Part shown: positions 31,292 through 42,554 of the stretch, one piece after another
Layout: each line of letters begins with the position of its first letter
How positions within the stretch are numbered: the first letter of the stretch is position 1
Source: Clarkia xantiana subsp. parviflora
Taxonomy: Eukaryota; Streptophyta; Magnoliopsida; Myrtales; Onagraceae
DNA length: 64,000 bases
Assembly: GCA_036873135.1 (NCBI GenBank)
Contig: JAPTYO010000008.1
Location: 37,642,819 to 37,706,818, forward strand
Reading direction: 5' to 3'
Program-made: the position numbers and the translations under genes
The notes under the pieces: model-generated
Databases searched by the model: none
Told to the model about the DNA's origin: nothing
The model's input: the letters and a program-made list of their open reading frames with translations, nothing else

Positions 31292-32988
31292 CTCCCAAAT
31301 GTCTTCGTTATCGGCTGTTCTGACTGCTCTGCCATCGGGACTCCCATGGTTGCCCCCTCTACAGGGCCCGCTTCTTCTAGATCGGGGGCTGTTCTGCTAT
31401 GAAGTCCGCCCTTAATAGCCGTTATCGGAGCAAAGTGAATGCGGAATTCACTAAGCTCGACTGCCCATTTCACTAATCTCCCCGACGCATCAGGTCGGTT
31501 CAAAAAATGTTTCAAGGGCTGATTCGTCAAAACAGTAATTTCATGCGCATGGAAGTAAGGTCTTAGCTTCCGAGCAGTGACAATCAACGCATAAAGATAC
31601 TTCTCAATGGCGCGATAGTTCATTTCAGACTTGGCGAGTGCCTTGCTTACATAATAGACGGGGGCTTGGTTACCCTCTACGACTTTCACTAAGACAGAGC
31701 TAACGGCAAATTCAGAAACAGCCAAATACAGATAGAGTGGCTCGCCTGGAATGGGCTTCGCCAACGGCGGGAGGGTGCGGAGGTGCTGCTTGAGTGCCTG
31801 GAACGCCTCTTCGTACTTGGCAGTCCACTCAAACTTCTTGTTGGCCCTCAGCACTTCAAATAACGGCATGGATCGGTCGCTTGCCTTGGACAGGAAGCGA
31901 TTCATCGCGGCCAATCGGCCATTCAGCACCTGCACCTCCCGATGGTTCGTCGGGGACTTCATCTCCTCGATTGCCTTCAACTTCTCAGGGTTCACCTCGA
32001 TTCCCCTCTGGCTCACCATGAAGCCCAGAAACTTCCCTGAGTGCACTCCGAAGGCACACTTGGTCGGGTTCAAGCGAACTTGATGAAGCCTCATCCGCTC
32101 AAACGCCGTGGCCAAGTTGTGAACATGATCCTCGGCCTGTCGGGACTTCACCAGCATATCGTCCACATAGGCCTCCATCGTTTTCCCCAGCATATCCCCG
32201 AACAGCTTGTTCACCATCCTCTGATAAGTTGCACCTGCATTGATCAGTCCAAAGGGCATGACATCATAGTGATAGATGTCACTATCAGCATAAAAGGCGG
32301 TATGGGGGGCATCCTCCTTGGACATCTTGATCTTATTGTAGCCGGAGTAGGCATCCATAAAGCTCAGCAACTCATGTCTCGATGTGGCATCCACCAGCTG
32401 GTCGATCCTCGGGAGCGGATAGCAATCCTTCGGGCATGCTTTATTCAGGTCGCGGAAATCAACACACATCCGCCACTTGCCATTGCTCTTCTTCACCAGG
32501 AATGGGTTGGCGACCCAGGTCTGGAATCGGAGCTCCTTAATAAATCCAGCATCGAGCAACCTGCCCACCTCTTGCTGGATTGCGATCTTCTTGTCGGCAC
32601 CCATCGGGCGCCTTCTCTGTGTAATCGGCTTGATCACGGGGTCAATCTTCAGCTCAGGAGTAATCACATAGGGACTGATTCCTGGCATGTCGCTCGGGGA
32701 CCAGGCAAACAGCTCCTTGAACTCCTTCAACAAATCAATCAGTTCTTGGGCCGTCTCCTCAGACAGGGCGGACCCGATTTTCACCTTCCTCTGAGGTCCA
32801 TCGATCTCGACCTCCTTCAAATCCTCCATCGGGGCGAGACGCCCAAACTCCTCTCGGGGATCAGCATCAGTTTGGAAAATGGTTATAGCCTCCCGATTCC
32901 TCCTTTGAGTGGCATTGACATAGCACTTCCTGGAGGCCACCTGATCGCCCCTGACTTCCCCGACTCCGTGGTCGGTCGGAAACTTCAT
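31237..32988 (-). pseudogene. G1 RT and first RNase H
   Basis: This 583-codon minus frame contains the protease-RT junction (NREAITIFQTDADPREEFGR), RT fingers and palm (KWRMCVDFRDLNKACPKDCY, then AYVDDMLVKSRQ), thumb, and the attached RNase H (LYLAVSEFAVSSVLVKVVEG, NQPLKHFLNRPDASGRLVKW). Near its end the expected QALADFIAE is replaced by GLHSR, a small deletion and frame slip around 31400, and the frame then drifts out of register before the second RNase H. The YVDD active site is kept. RT copies the element RNA into cDNA inside the particle. Confidence 0.88.
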
Positions 32989-33010
32989 CTTCTGATGGAC
33001 AGTTGAGGTA

Positions 33011-35124
33011 ATTGCCCCCAGCGGGTTGATGGTGGTCCTCCGATAATTGCATTGTAAGTCCCCGCAGACTCGACCACCACGAACTCCACATTCCTCTTCT
33101 CCGACTTCCAGCCACTTCCGAACTCAACCGGTAAGGTAATCATCCCTACCGGGTAAGAGGTAGACCCAGAAAATCGACCATCGGGATGTCCGCACGCTTC
33201 AGATCCTTCTTGGTTTTTCCCATGGCCTCCAGCGCATCCATGAACAAAATGTCGGAGGAGCTTCCTCCATCTATCAAGATTCGCTTCATCTCGTACCCAT
33301 CCACGTTCAGGGTCACGACCAAAGCATCATCGTGCAGGGTCTCCAATCCTATCAGGTCCTCCGCCGAGAAGGGAATCACCATTTCTTCCTTCGGAGTCCA
33401 AGATCGGGCCCTCTTGCCCAGCACCACAGCAATAGGAATTCGAGAAGCATAGACCTCTCGAGATGCCGTGGTGTCACCTCCTGCAGCAAATCCTCCATGG
33501 ATCACATTAATGGTTCCCCGCTTCTCCTTGCGAGCATTGGAAGGCTCGGGCTTCTCCTTCTTCGAGGACCGATCGCGGGATCGGGACCGGGAACGAGATC
33601 GGCCCCGTTGCCCAGCCACAAATTCCTTGAGCTTCCCCCTCTGGATCAGATTCTCAATCTCCTTCTTCAACTCCCGACAGTGGTTAGTTTCATGACCGCT
33701 GGCGCGATGGAAACGACAATAACGATCGGTGGGAGCTCCCATGAACTCTCCATCCTTCTTCGGGGGGGGGGGGGGGGGGGGGGTACCTGGCGATACCATG
33801 TCGGTCCATCACCGCCAACACAGCACACATGGAACATATGAGAGGAGTGTAACAGTCCTCACGCTTGTCCGATTTTGAGGGACGCTTGTCTTCCCTCCGA
33901 TCAGAGCGGCCTCGACCCCGACTGCTCTCGGGTTTATCTTTCCTCCTGCGATCGTCCGAGGGCTTGAAGGACTGCTTCCCCTTGTTCGGTTTCGGAGGAT
34001 CGAGCTCTCCGGCAGCTATCTTCGACTCCTGTACATCGATTTGTTGCTTCACCCTCTTCTGCAGCGCCTCCATGTTCCACACAGCCTTCTCAGCCACGCT
34101 GTGCATCAGGTCGGAACCATATGGTGTTGTCAGGTTCCGAATGAAGGTGCGGATGGTCTCTCCCTCCGACATCTCCTCATCAATCTCGGCCACGCTGGCG
34201 GTGTACCTCTGGTAATAATGCGCCAGCGACTCATCAGGCCTCTGTACCACCTCAGCTAGGGACCTCGCGCTGTTCAGGATACGTCGACGGCCCTGGTACT
34301 GCTGGATGAAACGATCATGCATCTGGGTCCAGGTAGAGATGCACCCTGGAGGAAGGCTGAAAAACCACGTCAGGGCCCTCTCACCAAGCGTGGTTGGGAA
34401 CAGAACGCACACTATATCGTCATTCGGGGCTCTGCCTAGACAAGCCATAACATGCTTCTGGACATGGCGAACTGTATCTCCCTCGCCATCATACTTCTTG
34501 ATTGTCGGGATACCCAGTCCTGGCGGGGCAGTGGTGTTCACCAATCGGGGGACAAAGGGATGAGTGGATCGATCCCTCAGTTCCGACATCATCTTCTTCT
34601 GATCCCCCCATACAGATGCTCACGATCTTCACCACCTGGACGGGGGTGATAGAACCATTGAGAGGGATGGTCCTATGCTGCACCGGTCCAGGCCCATCAA
34701 TCACGAACTGCTCCAACGGAGCGGGCTCCTTGCCCTTGTCCTGGTGCTCGAGTTGGGCCTCTTGCCCGTCCCGATTCTCCCTCGGCGGAGGCGGAGGCAA
34801 CTCTTCCTCCTTCTTCTTAGCAGCCTCCCTTCGGTCCAGGAGAGCCTCCATAGTCTCCAGGAATATCAGCATGGCATCCATCACAGCCTTCGCCAAGTCC
34901 ACCTTGGTCGGAGCATCCTGGTCCCTCCTCGGGATCTCTTCTCTGCCCTCCGATGAGTTTCGAATGGAATCCTCATGATCATCATGATGCCCCCCTGTTT
35001 GGGAAATTGCAGGGGGAGGATCATTTCGATCAACAGTGCGCTCCGGCAGCCCTGAATTCAGAGTTCCAGCAGGATGGCGGGAACCGCCGGATTGTCCTTG
35101 TTTCTTCTTTTGCTTGCCAGCCAT
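33011..35124 (-). pseudogene. G1 gag and protease, frameshifted
   Basis: The likely remaining start is MAGKQKKKQG at 35124; the longer start used in G3 (MASTQSMAGK) has ATG changed to ATA here. Gag holds the capsid (ALTWFFSLPPGCI, MHDRFIQQYQGRRR), the CRFHRASGHETNHC knuckle and the RS run, followed by the protease motif ILIDGGSSSDILF (about 33250). Frame breaks: one extra G near 34600 (MGGSEEDDV in place of MGDQKKMMS), the long C run at 33762-33783, a slip near 33165 (VDFLGLPLTR in place of VGFSGSTSYPV), and another before the RT frame near 33000. It is not translatable as a unit. Confidence 0.88.
33762..33783. repeat. 22-base G homopolymer in G1 gag
   Basis: A run of 22 G on + (C on the coding strand) replaces the CCCCC at the RYPPKKDGEF codons of G2 and G3 and shifts the frame. 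It may be polymerase slippage in the genome or a reading or assembly error. Confidence 0.9.
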
Positions 35125-35160
35125 CGATCGGGTAGAAGCTATCTTACTTTTTGTTACGAT

Positions 35161-35178
35161 TCCCACAGACGGCGCCAA
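35161..35178 (-). other. G1 primer-binding site
   Basis: The minus strand reads TTGGCGCCGTCTGTGGGA next to the 5' LTR, the same as in G3. Confidence 0.88.
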
Positions 35179-35857
35179 TGTTGGATCACGGTTGGAACTC
35201 CGGCACGTTCTTGACGGAAGTCCGAACTCCTTTGCTCCAAGTAATCCTGCAAGAAGGGGATAGACGGGCGGTGACCCAGAATCCCTCTCCGATGCTTAAA
35301 TGAGTATCTCGATGTAGGCAAGCAAGTATGAAAGTATGAGTATGTGAATGTCTCAATCCTGAGGTAACTCCTTCCTTTATATAGGGGGGGAGTTACCCCA
35401 GTTACCCGTTGAGATAACTGCCAGGGGCAGTTAGCCCACGCTCCATTTATCTCGGCCACTTGCCCACGTTCCGTCTTTTCAGGCCACTCCCCCACTACGC
35501 TGATAGTGGGCGTGTTTCTCGGCCTCATCCTCCGGTGGCAAGTCCCGACGGATGTCGGGGACTTCAGAGTTATCTCCTTTGGTCACCGCTCGGTGCCCCT
35601 CGTCGTCGGGACATGGCCTGCATTCTCAGGGATTCAATATCGGGGCCTACTCAAAGGCATATCATCGGAGCCTACTTAAAGGCATATCATCGGGGCCTAC
35701 CCAAAGGCATATCATTTGGAGCGTACAGCTCATATGTCGGGACCGGCCTTGTCGGGACCCCTCACATTGTCCCTTGAGGCCTCTTTTGGAGCCCAGTGGG
35801 CCTACTCCACCGTTTACTCGTCGTTAATGGGCCTAACGGCTATATCGAAACCCATCA
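35179..35857 (-). repeat. G1 5' LTR
   Basis: 679 bp, on + TGTTGGATCACGG to GAAACCCATCA. On the minus strand TATATAAA (35384-35377) is the likely TATA box. GCCCA at 35858-35862 is the right TSD. Confidence 0.93.
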
Positions 35858-35862
35858 GCCCA

Positions 35863-36254
35863 AAATGTGGATTAATGACGAACGAAGTTCATCACGGCGA
35901 TCTGCAAAACGGAGATTATGTCGAGTTACTTCGACACTAGATGATCATTTTGCCTAATCAGGTTTATCCCCCTGATTCTTAGCCAGCCTTGCTTAGTAGA
36001 GGCCTCCCTCTACCACAAGACGACCGTACCTGTGTGACAAAGTAAGGCCCACATTCAATATAGTTTTGGCAGAGGATAGCGTCCTCCTACGACTTAGTTT
36101 ATATTCCAAAAATTTGATGTAATCAAAACATTTTGATGTCGATAGATCATAAACTCAATTTCAATTCTTTCTTTTAAAAAATGTAACTTTAATTATCAAA
36201 ATGTTATCACATATACATGCCATATCTAAACCCTACGCAATCCAAGCAGTTTTA
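35863..36254 (-). other. C2 3' untranslated region, right piece
   Basis: This continues 14616 across the G1 insertion. It matches C3 at about 63070-63425 (GACGAACGAAGTTCATCAC, GGTTTATCCCC, CTCCTACGACTTAGTT). No coding frame. Confidence 0.7.
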
Positions 36255-37560
36255 CATGCTTTTTGAATATCTCCTTGCGTAGTGGTTTAGTTAATGGGTC
36301 CGCAATCATATTATTAGTGGACAAGTATTCCATAGTGATTATCTTGTCTTCTACCATAGATTTAGCATAAAAAATTCACATCAATGTGTTTGGTCCTACT
36401 ATGGTACTTCAAATTCTTTACTGCCGCAATGGCTGCTTGACTGTCAGAGAACACCTTCACAGGTTTACTGTGCGTTAGCAGCGCAGTAAGAAGCCTTTTC
36501 AGCCATACCGCTTCCTGTGCGTTCTTAGAGAGAGCTACGAATTCCGATTCTAACATTGACTGCGCGACACAGGTTTACTTCTTGCCCGTCCATGAAATGG
36601 CGGCATTAACAAGGAGAAACACTCCTCCTGTGGTGGAATTACGATCAACCAGATCGTCACTGTAACCGGTCAATTCTAACTTCCCGCCCTCATAGCACAG
36701 CGTATAGTCAGCAGTACCTTTCAGATAACGAATTATTCGTTTTACAGCCTTTAAATGTTGATAGCCAGGATCTGATTGGAAACGTGCTATTAGGCCCACA
36801 GCGTAACAGATATCCGGACGGGTGCATTGCATGGCGTACATAAAACTACCAACCATGCTTAAATACTCTGCACCCTTCATCTGTTCACGCTATGCCAGGT
36901 TCTTGGGGCCATCAAGTTTTGACAGTGCGCATCCAAACACCACCGTCGTATCCACGGGTTTGGCATCCCGTTATCTGAACCTTTTCAACAGCTTGTTGAT
37001 ATAGGCTTCGTAAGACAGACACAATTTCCGGGTAGCCCGATCTCTAGCAATTTTAATGCCTAAGATATACGTGGCCTCTCCCATGTCTTTCATCTCAAAT
37101 ACAGGTCCTAACCAGGACTTTGACTTATTCATGAAACTCACGTCGTTTGCAGCAATGAGTATGTCGTCCACGTATAAGGTTAAGATGACATACTTATACC
37201 CGGAGGTCTTATAATACACGCACGGATCCTCGTGAAGATTCACGAATCTGTTTCCTACGATTTCCTCGTGGAATCTACGGTACATTGCCGTGACGACTGT
37301 TTAAGACCGTAGATGGACCTTTGGAGTTTACAAACTTTACGTTCGTTACCAAGAGTAATGAAACCCTCCGGAGGAATGCGGTCTTAACAACCATTCGGTG
37401 CAACTCGCGATCGAGACTTGCGACCAGGACCATAAATGGCCCTAACCGTTGCTTAACGCACAGTCAGTGAGTTTGTCTTGTCAAAATCCACTCCGTGAAA
37501 TTGGGTAAGTCCATACCTTTTTCCATCAGTGGTGAGCCTTCTTTTAGGGCTCACCTTACC
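36255..37560 (-). pseudogene. C2 RT and RNase H fragments
   Basis: The minus strand carries the back half of a copia RT (CKLQRSIYGLKQSSR, then LTLYVDDILIAANDVSF at about 37170, so the catalytic pair is kept) and RNase H: TRPDICYAVGLIARFQSDPG, YSDDLVDRNSTTGGVFLL, LESEFVALSKNAQEAVWLKR, VFSDSQAAIAAVKN, HIDV and the ADPLTKPL tail. Frames break at several points. Compared with C1, the stretch between VAPNGC and PPEGFITLG lacks about 25 residues, including the LNENLDKDIYMEQL motif, so there is a small deletion near 37380. The front of RT (above 37440) has stops. These proteins would copy RNA to cDNA and remove the RNA strand; this copy cannot. Confidence 0.82.
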
Positions 37561-39009
37561 TTGTGCCCCTGTGGTTAGCAGGTAAATCAACGATATACTA
37601 TAATGGCTTTCATTTAAGGCGATCCCTCTCTTTTATTATTTTCCTCTATTTCTCCACTTAAGGTATTTCCAATGCTTGTCGACAGTTATTAGAGTTAGGT
37701 TTTCACCCTACTCGATGGGATACTTCCTGGAGAAGTTCGATGTCTTCAACTTTCGTCTAGGCTTGTTTATCCCATTTTGAGTCTGAACGTTTCTCCCACT
37801 CGGAATAATGCCTCTTATCGAAGCATCACTTCCATTGGGAACCATTCTCCCACTCAGAATAATGCTTCTTATCAGAGCATCGTTTCTATTGGGAACAAGA
37901 GCAGCGCTAGAACCTTAACCTACAGCTTTCCTTTGACAGCCTCTTGGTCTCGGGGTTTCAATTCCGAGATGAATTCCTTGATCACTAGGATCTAGAACCA
38001 AGTTTTGTCGGTTCACTCCCACTGGAAACAATGGATAGTTTAGGTAGTTGAGTTATTCCTGGTTCAGCAATTTGACCATCAGGTTCAACTTGATTCTTCT
38101 CAACAGCAACAGTGATTACGTGTGGTAGGGTTTATTCCTCCCACTGGATTTATTATGAAAATGTTCCCATTCTCATTTACCATGTCATTCACTTGAGTTG
38201 CTGGTTCAAATCTCCATCCCACTCGAATTAAGTGGGACCTGATTGTCAGTGATATCCTGCTTCGTTTTGATCAAGACTACGTTATTTTGAAATTGTACAT
38301 GCATTTGGAAAATTCGCCCTCTTAGTGATGTAATGTCTCATGTTCGACCACGACACCATTTACCTCAAGCTTTAAACATGTATTTTCTAAGAGTAGGAAT
38401 AGAACTCTTGTCCTAAATACGTGTTCAGTGCGCATTTTAATGTCGCATGATGGTATGATTTAACTCATCATCATCTGTTTGCTTCTAATGGCGGCGTGTC
38501 TTACTGATTCATTTGAACATATTTTACATGCATGTGAGTCATATTCTTTCATCCCATTAGGAACGCTTGATAGACTGACACTAACATTATGTTTCTGAAC
38601 TATGTCTATTGAAGTGTGTGTCACTTAATTTGAATGCATAGCCTGACTTATCGTTCAAGGCGTTCGGAAGAAAAATCGTTTAACCGAATTCATCCTTCTT
38701 CGTTTGCAAACTTATCTCAGAGGTTTTATCCCATCTCTGAACTGAGCATATTAGGTTTTCACCTTATGTGTCAGTTGATACTTTTACAAGGTCGTTGTAG
38801 CTTCGAAGCCTACTTCGTACCGATGTAAATGGTATCAATAAGTTGTTTCCAAGGGAATGCAAACGAAAATTCAGCACATCATCATTCAGACACTTCATCA
38901 TTGAATTCGTATTCTGAAACGATGAGTTCCGTCTATCGAGGTCCACTTGCGCGTAGCGCTATTCACCTTAGTTTTAATCCTAGGTTGAATCATTTCATTT
39001 CTGAATTTA
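37561..39009 (-). other. C2 decayed linker and possible integrase tail
   Basis: This aligns with C1 43520-44965, where the same region is better kept as the linker before RT. Here all frames are broken and I cannot name a domain. Shared landmarks are TTTATCCCAT, CTCATGTTCGACCACG and CATGTATYYTCTAAGAGTAG. Confidence 0.5.
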
Positions 39010-40199
39010 ATCCAATCGGTTTCGCACATGATCAACATTACAGATTATTTCATTCAATGGAGTACTAACAATTAAGAAATACTAAATCTTTCGATCTAGC
39101 TACGCAATCGATGTGTATGTTCAGTTCAATTGTCCCAACTGAGATGACGGAGTACGTGAATCTTTTCGTTTTATTCAACAACTTTTACCAGGCCGAAAAT
39201 TTGGTTCCAAACCCGTGAGTTTGAATTTTTGTTTCGGATCTTCCGCTTTCACCAGGGTGTTAAATTGATCAGATATTGTGCTTCGAATCGAGCTACAGTC
39301 ACTTTATTCAATAACTCGGAATCTCGAAATAACTAAAACTTTAGTAATTAAAACGAACAATGATTGATATATGACAATTGTATGGTTCTTGATCTGAAAA
39401 CAACATATTTAATCCATGCTATTCGTGCATATAGTCGAGAACTTTGAGTTGGACACTATATCTAAGTAGATTCATGAGTGAATCACATCAATTTATTTAT
39501 GTCTGTATAAAACATTTCACAGCTTTATACTCATGATATATGAGAAGTACTAGGGACGCACTTTATCAACGAGGTTTAAACCTATGTATTATCATATATG
39601 ACCTATTCAGTCAAGTTCTCTCCTTGCTATGCGGACCACGGTTGACTTCTTTCGAGCTCAGTATGGTGAGCAGAGATAAGGTTTCCCTTTCACTGCTGTG
39701 GTTACCGTACTTGACCATGCTCAAGGTTATTAAGTCCTGTCAACATCAGACAACCATATACATCCTTTCCTCGTTGACCTTTCATTGTGAAGGTCTTGAG
39801 CGGCTTTTACACCAGCGTCGATGGAAAGAGAGAAGACCATCACGTTCAACCGAAACGTTTAGCTTTTGTATCCTTGTTTCCACCGAGGCAGATGCAAAGG
39901 GATACTAAGTTGCAACATTGCCTGGTTGCAATTGAATTCTTCTTCAACCCCATTTTACCAAGGTTGAATGTATCACCACATATGCGTTCAGATTATCAAA
40001 GAACTTACTCCGATGCTTGGTGAAACAAATTATTACATTCATCTCTCATGTCAAAATTATATAGACTACTATATTCATCCGTAGTTGTCCTCTCCACTTT
40101 TCGGAATCCAAAAGAGTTCAACACGTACTCCTTTTATTCATCATGATTCATACCATCAAGATTGCGAAGAATATCGAATCGCACTAATTCAACCAATTC
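39010..40199 (-). other. C2 conserved segment in place of gag-protease
   Basis: This is the counterpart of 7250-8480 (C5) and 56822-58010 (C1). Its upstream end on the minus strand (about 40180-40130) still reads VRFDILRNLDGMNHDE, a gag stub, before a stop. The rest is non-coding by eye but alignable among the copies. Confidence 0.5.
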
Positions 40200-41939
40200 A
40201 TACTAACACATCGATGATTACGCAAAAATCAGGGAGACAATAACATTTTGAGAATGAATTGCATACATCAAATATTTATTAAGATGGAATCCGACAAATA
40301 ATGATTCCTCGGTCATTTAAACCAACCGACCACCAGTAAACCAATTGAAGATGGTTGTGAAAAAGTTCACATTATCGTCGTCTTCTATCCAATATATCAG
40401 TCTTTTAAAACGGTTTTAATCGCAAATTACCGGAACGGAAATTTTAAAACAAGCATACCCGATCTTGGCTTTCCAAAGACCCTTTTTAGTTTGGAAAAAT
40501 ATTCCGATGAATTCACTCATGCATATATAATTCTACTATCCATGTAAATTATCATATGCTAGTAACATTCATCATACAAACCACACTCATGCTTACGCGT
40601 CATGCGTCTAATGTTCCGAGGAACTCATGCTTGCATATATAGTTCTACTTCCAAGTAAATTATCAAATGCAACTACATCCTCAACATTCTAGCGTACGTG
40701 TCAAACATGTATCATTCATATCCAACATACACATTTGGCGACTGGTTTTCGATTTTAAAATAATTTTAAACATTAGGGGCTGATTTTCTATTCATGCTTA
40801 TATTCAATCACACAACATTCTTGACATGAATCCTAGGCATTTCTAACCGTCACAGCATGTCCATCCTAGTGCGCATTCCATATATTTAACCAAGGCTCCG
40901 CCCACAATATGCAATATCCAGCTAGCTTGAATCAGTCAAGACAACATTTCTAATCAAATTTAAATATATATTGAATAATAAACAATTGCAATTCAGCCCA
41001 ATAATTTAACCAGTCCCAAAACATGTATCTCCAAGATCCATCCCCACAATCGAAACAAGGCATAAAGGTTAGCAAACCTTGAGCACTATGATGGCCTATT
41101 AAGGTTCAAAACATTTTTTGGATTTTAAAACTTGACCTCCCTATTTTAATTGACTTGAATTCGGTTTTAAAAATACGGTTCGGTTCAGTCAATTTCGGTC
41201 TGGTTTGGTCCGGTTCGGTTCGGTTCGGTCCAAAAAATCCTGTTTGGTTCCGGTCCGGAAAATCCGGTTTGGTTCGGTTTTAATTTTAAAATATGGTTTG
41301 GTCCAAACCGATCCAATAAAATAGGGTTCGGTTCGGTTCAACACACACACATATATATATATATATGTAAATTTCGTCTACCCACATATAAATATATATT
41401 TTGTTTATTGTCAATATCTTAAATAGGGAAACATATATTAACTATATATTTTGTCAATCTTTTAGGTAACTAAAATCTATCAATAATATTTTTAACCTAT
41501 TTAAATATTTAGATATATATTTCAATATATTAATGTTAATCTATCATAGTGTTCTCAATTATAGATATATTGTTACCTATTTTAAAAATTAAAATATGGT
41601 AAACAATATTATTTAAAAAAATTTGCCTAAAATTTTATCCCTTGGTGCCTAAGAAATTAAAAAATTACCTTGTTAATCACCTAGGAATTCGGCCATGAAC
41701 TAAAATTGGGAACAAGTGGTCAAATTTTAATAAGATCTACAATCAAATGTTTGATTTTGATAAATATCGCCTTTTTCTTGAAGATCATGAACATCAATTA
41801 CCTAAGAACATCATGAAAATTTCGGACCTTCATAAACCCTAAAATTCAAATTTTAAAATCCCTTTTTAAAAATTTCGGTCCTAAAATTATAAATTTTTAA
41901 GAACACCAATTTATCAAAATCATGAACTCCTAACACGGG
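40200..41939 (-). other. C2 5' untranslated leader
   Basis: Leader sequence of the C family. It has the CCCGATCTTGGCTTTCC block near 40458, a GGTTCGGTTCGGTC-rich tract at about 41165-41345 and AT-rich sequence from 41340 to 41620. It ends at the PBS. No coding frame. Confidence 0.75.
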
Positions 41940-41951
41940 CTCTGATACCAC
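41940..41951 (-). other. C2 primer-binding site
   Basis: The minus strand reads GTGGTATCAGAGC next to the LTR, complementary to initiator tRNA-Met. Confidence 0.92.
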
Positions 41952-42549
41952 TGTTAGATTACGGGCAGTAATCACTACGAAAACTAAATCATGGTACATG
42001 CTACTAATCGAAATTACGCAGCGGAAGATCCGCACATACCTCTACAGTTATCGGTAGACCCAAGATCTTCGCATGAGGGAGTTCACGATCCTCCGGTCGG
42101 CACCCGTAGGGGTTCTTGTGAAGGAAGCCCTACGTGGTATATTCTCCTCAGCAAAGCCTCTGATCGATTCTTGGCAGGGGGCAGATCTTTGGAGTGTTTG
42201 CTAGAAAGCAAATCGGCACACCCTTGGTGAATAGTGGTTCAGCCTATGTAGGTGTTTTTGGGGGGAAGGGTTTTCTCTCAAAACACCACCTAAAGGGAAT
42301 TGTGATTAATCCTAGTAAAACCCCTAACTCTCCATATATATAGGAAGAGTAAAGTGGACAAAAGTCCACTTTACCACCATCCTTATTTCAGCCGGCCATG
42401 ATGTATAGGGAGGCCCAATTTTGGGCCTCTCTTGTCAATAGGGATTTGGGTCTGGCCCAATGTCCTTATGTGACATATACCCAATTTACTTAGGTAACAT
42501 ATATATATAATGGGCTACCATTTACGGTGCCCAGCACCATATGGTTACA
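41952..42549 (-). repeat. C2 5' LTR
   Basis: 598 bp, on + TGTTAGATTACGG to ATGGTTACA, followed by the CTTAC duplication at 42550-42554. The minus strand CCTATATATATGGAG near 42338 is a candidate TATA region. Confidence 0.93.
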
Positions 42550-42554
42550 CTTAC

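Larger units (their letters stand above)
14622..35857 (-). mobile_element. Ty3/gypsy (Tat-type) element G1
   Basis: G1 is a minus-strand Ty3/gypsy element with 679-bp LTRs (14622-15300 and 35179-35857), PBS 35161-35178, and a GCCCA duplication. Without the G2 insertion it is about 10,957 bp, against 11,047 bp for G3. In element order it carries gag, protease, RT, RNase H, a second RNase H, integrase (35124 to 29583), a CCACTTAAGGCG array, and an antisense gene on the plus strand (15800-18706). Its gag-pol has several frameshifts. The LTR pair differs at roughly two to three dozen sites by eye, so it is older than G2. Confidence 0.92.
13251..42549 (-). mobile_element. Ty1/copia element C2 (contains G1, which contains G2)
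   Basis: C2 is a complete minus-strand element: LTRs at 13251-13847 (597 bp) and 41952-42549 (598 bp), PBS at 41940-41951, and a CTTAC duplication on both sides. It spans 29.3 kb, but removing G1 and one copy of its GCCCA duplication leaves about 8,058 bp. It sits in the RNase H gene of C1, a relative in the same orientation. RT and RNase H fragments lie at 37560-36255. Gag, protease and integrase are absent or unrecognisable. The two LTRs differ clearly by eye (over a dozen changes in the first 150 bp), more than the G1 or G2 pairs do. Confidence 0.9.

Noticed and set aside
32041..33006. 321-codon plus-strand frame opposite G1 RT
   Set aside because: Shadow of the RT frame in GC-rich DNA; the same shadow appears opposite RT in G3.
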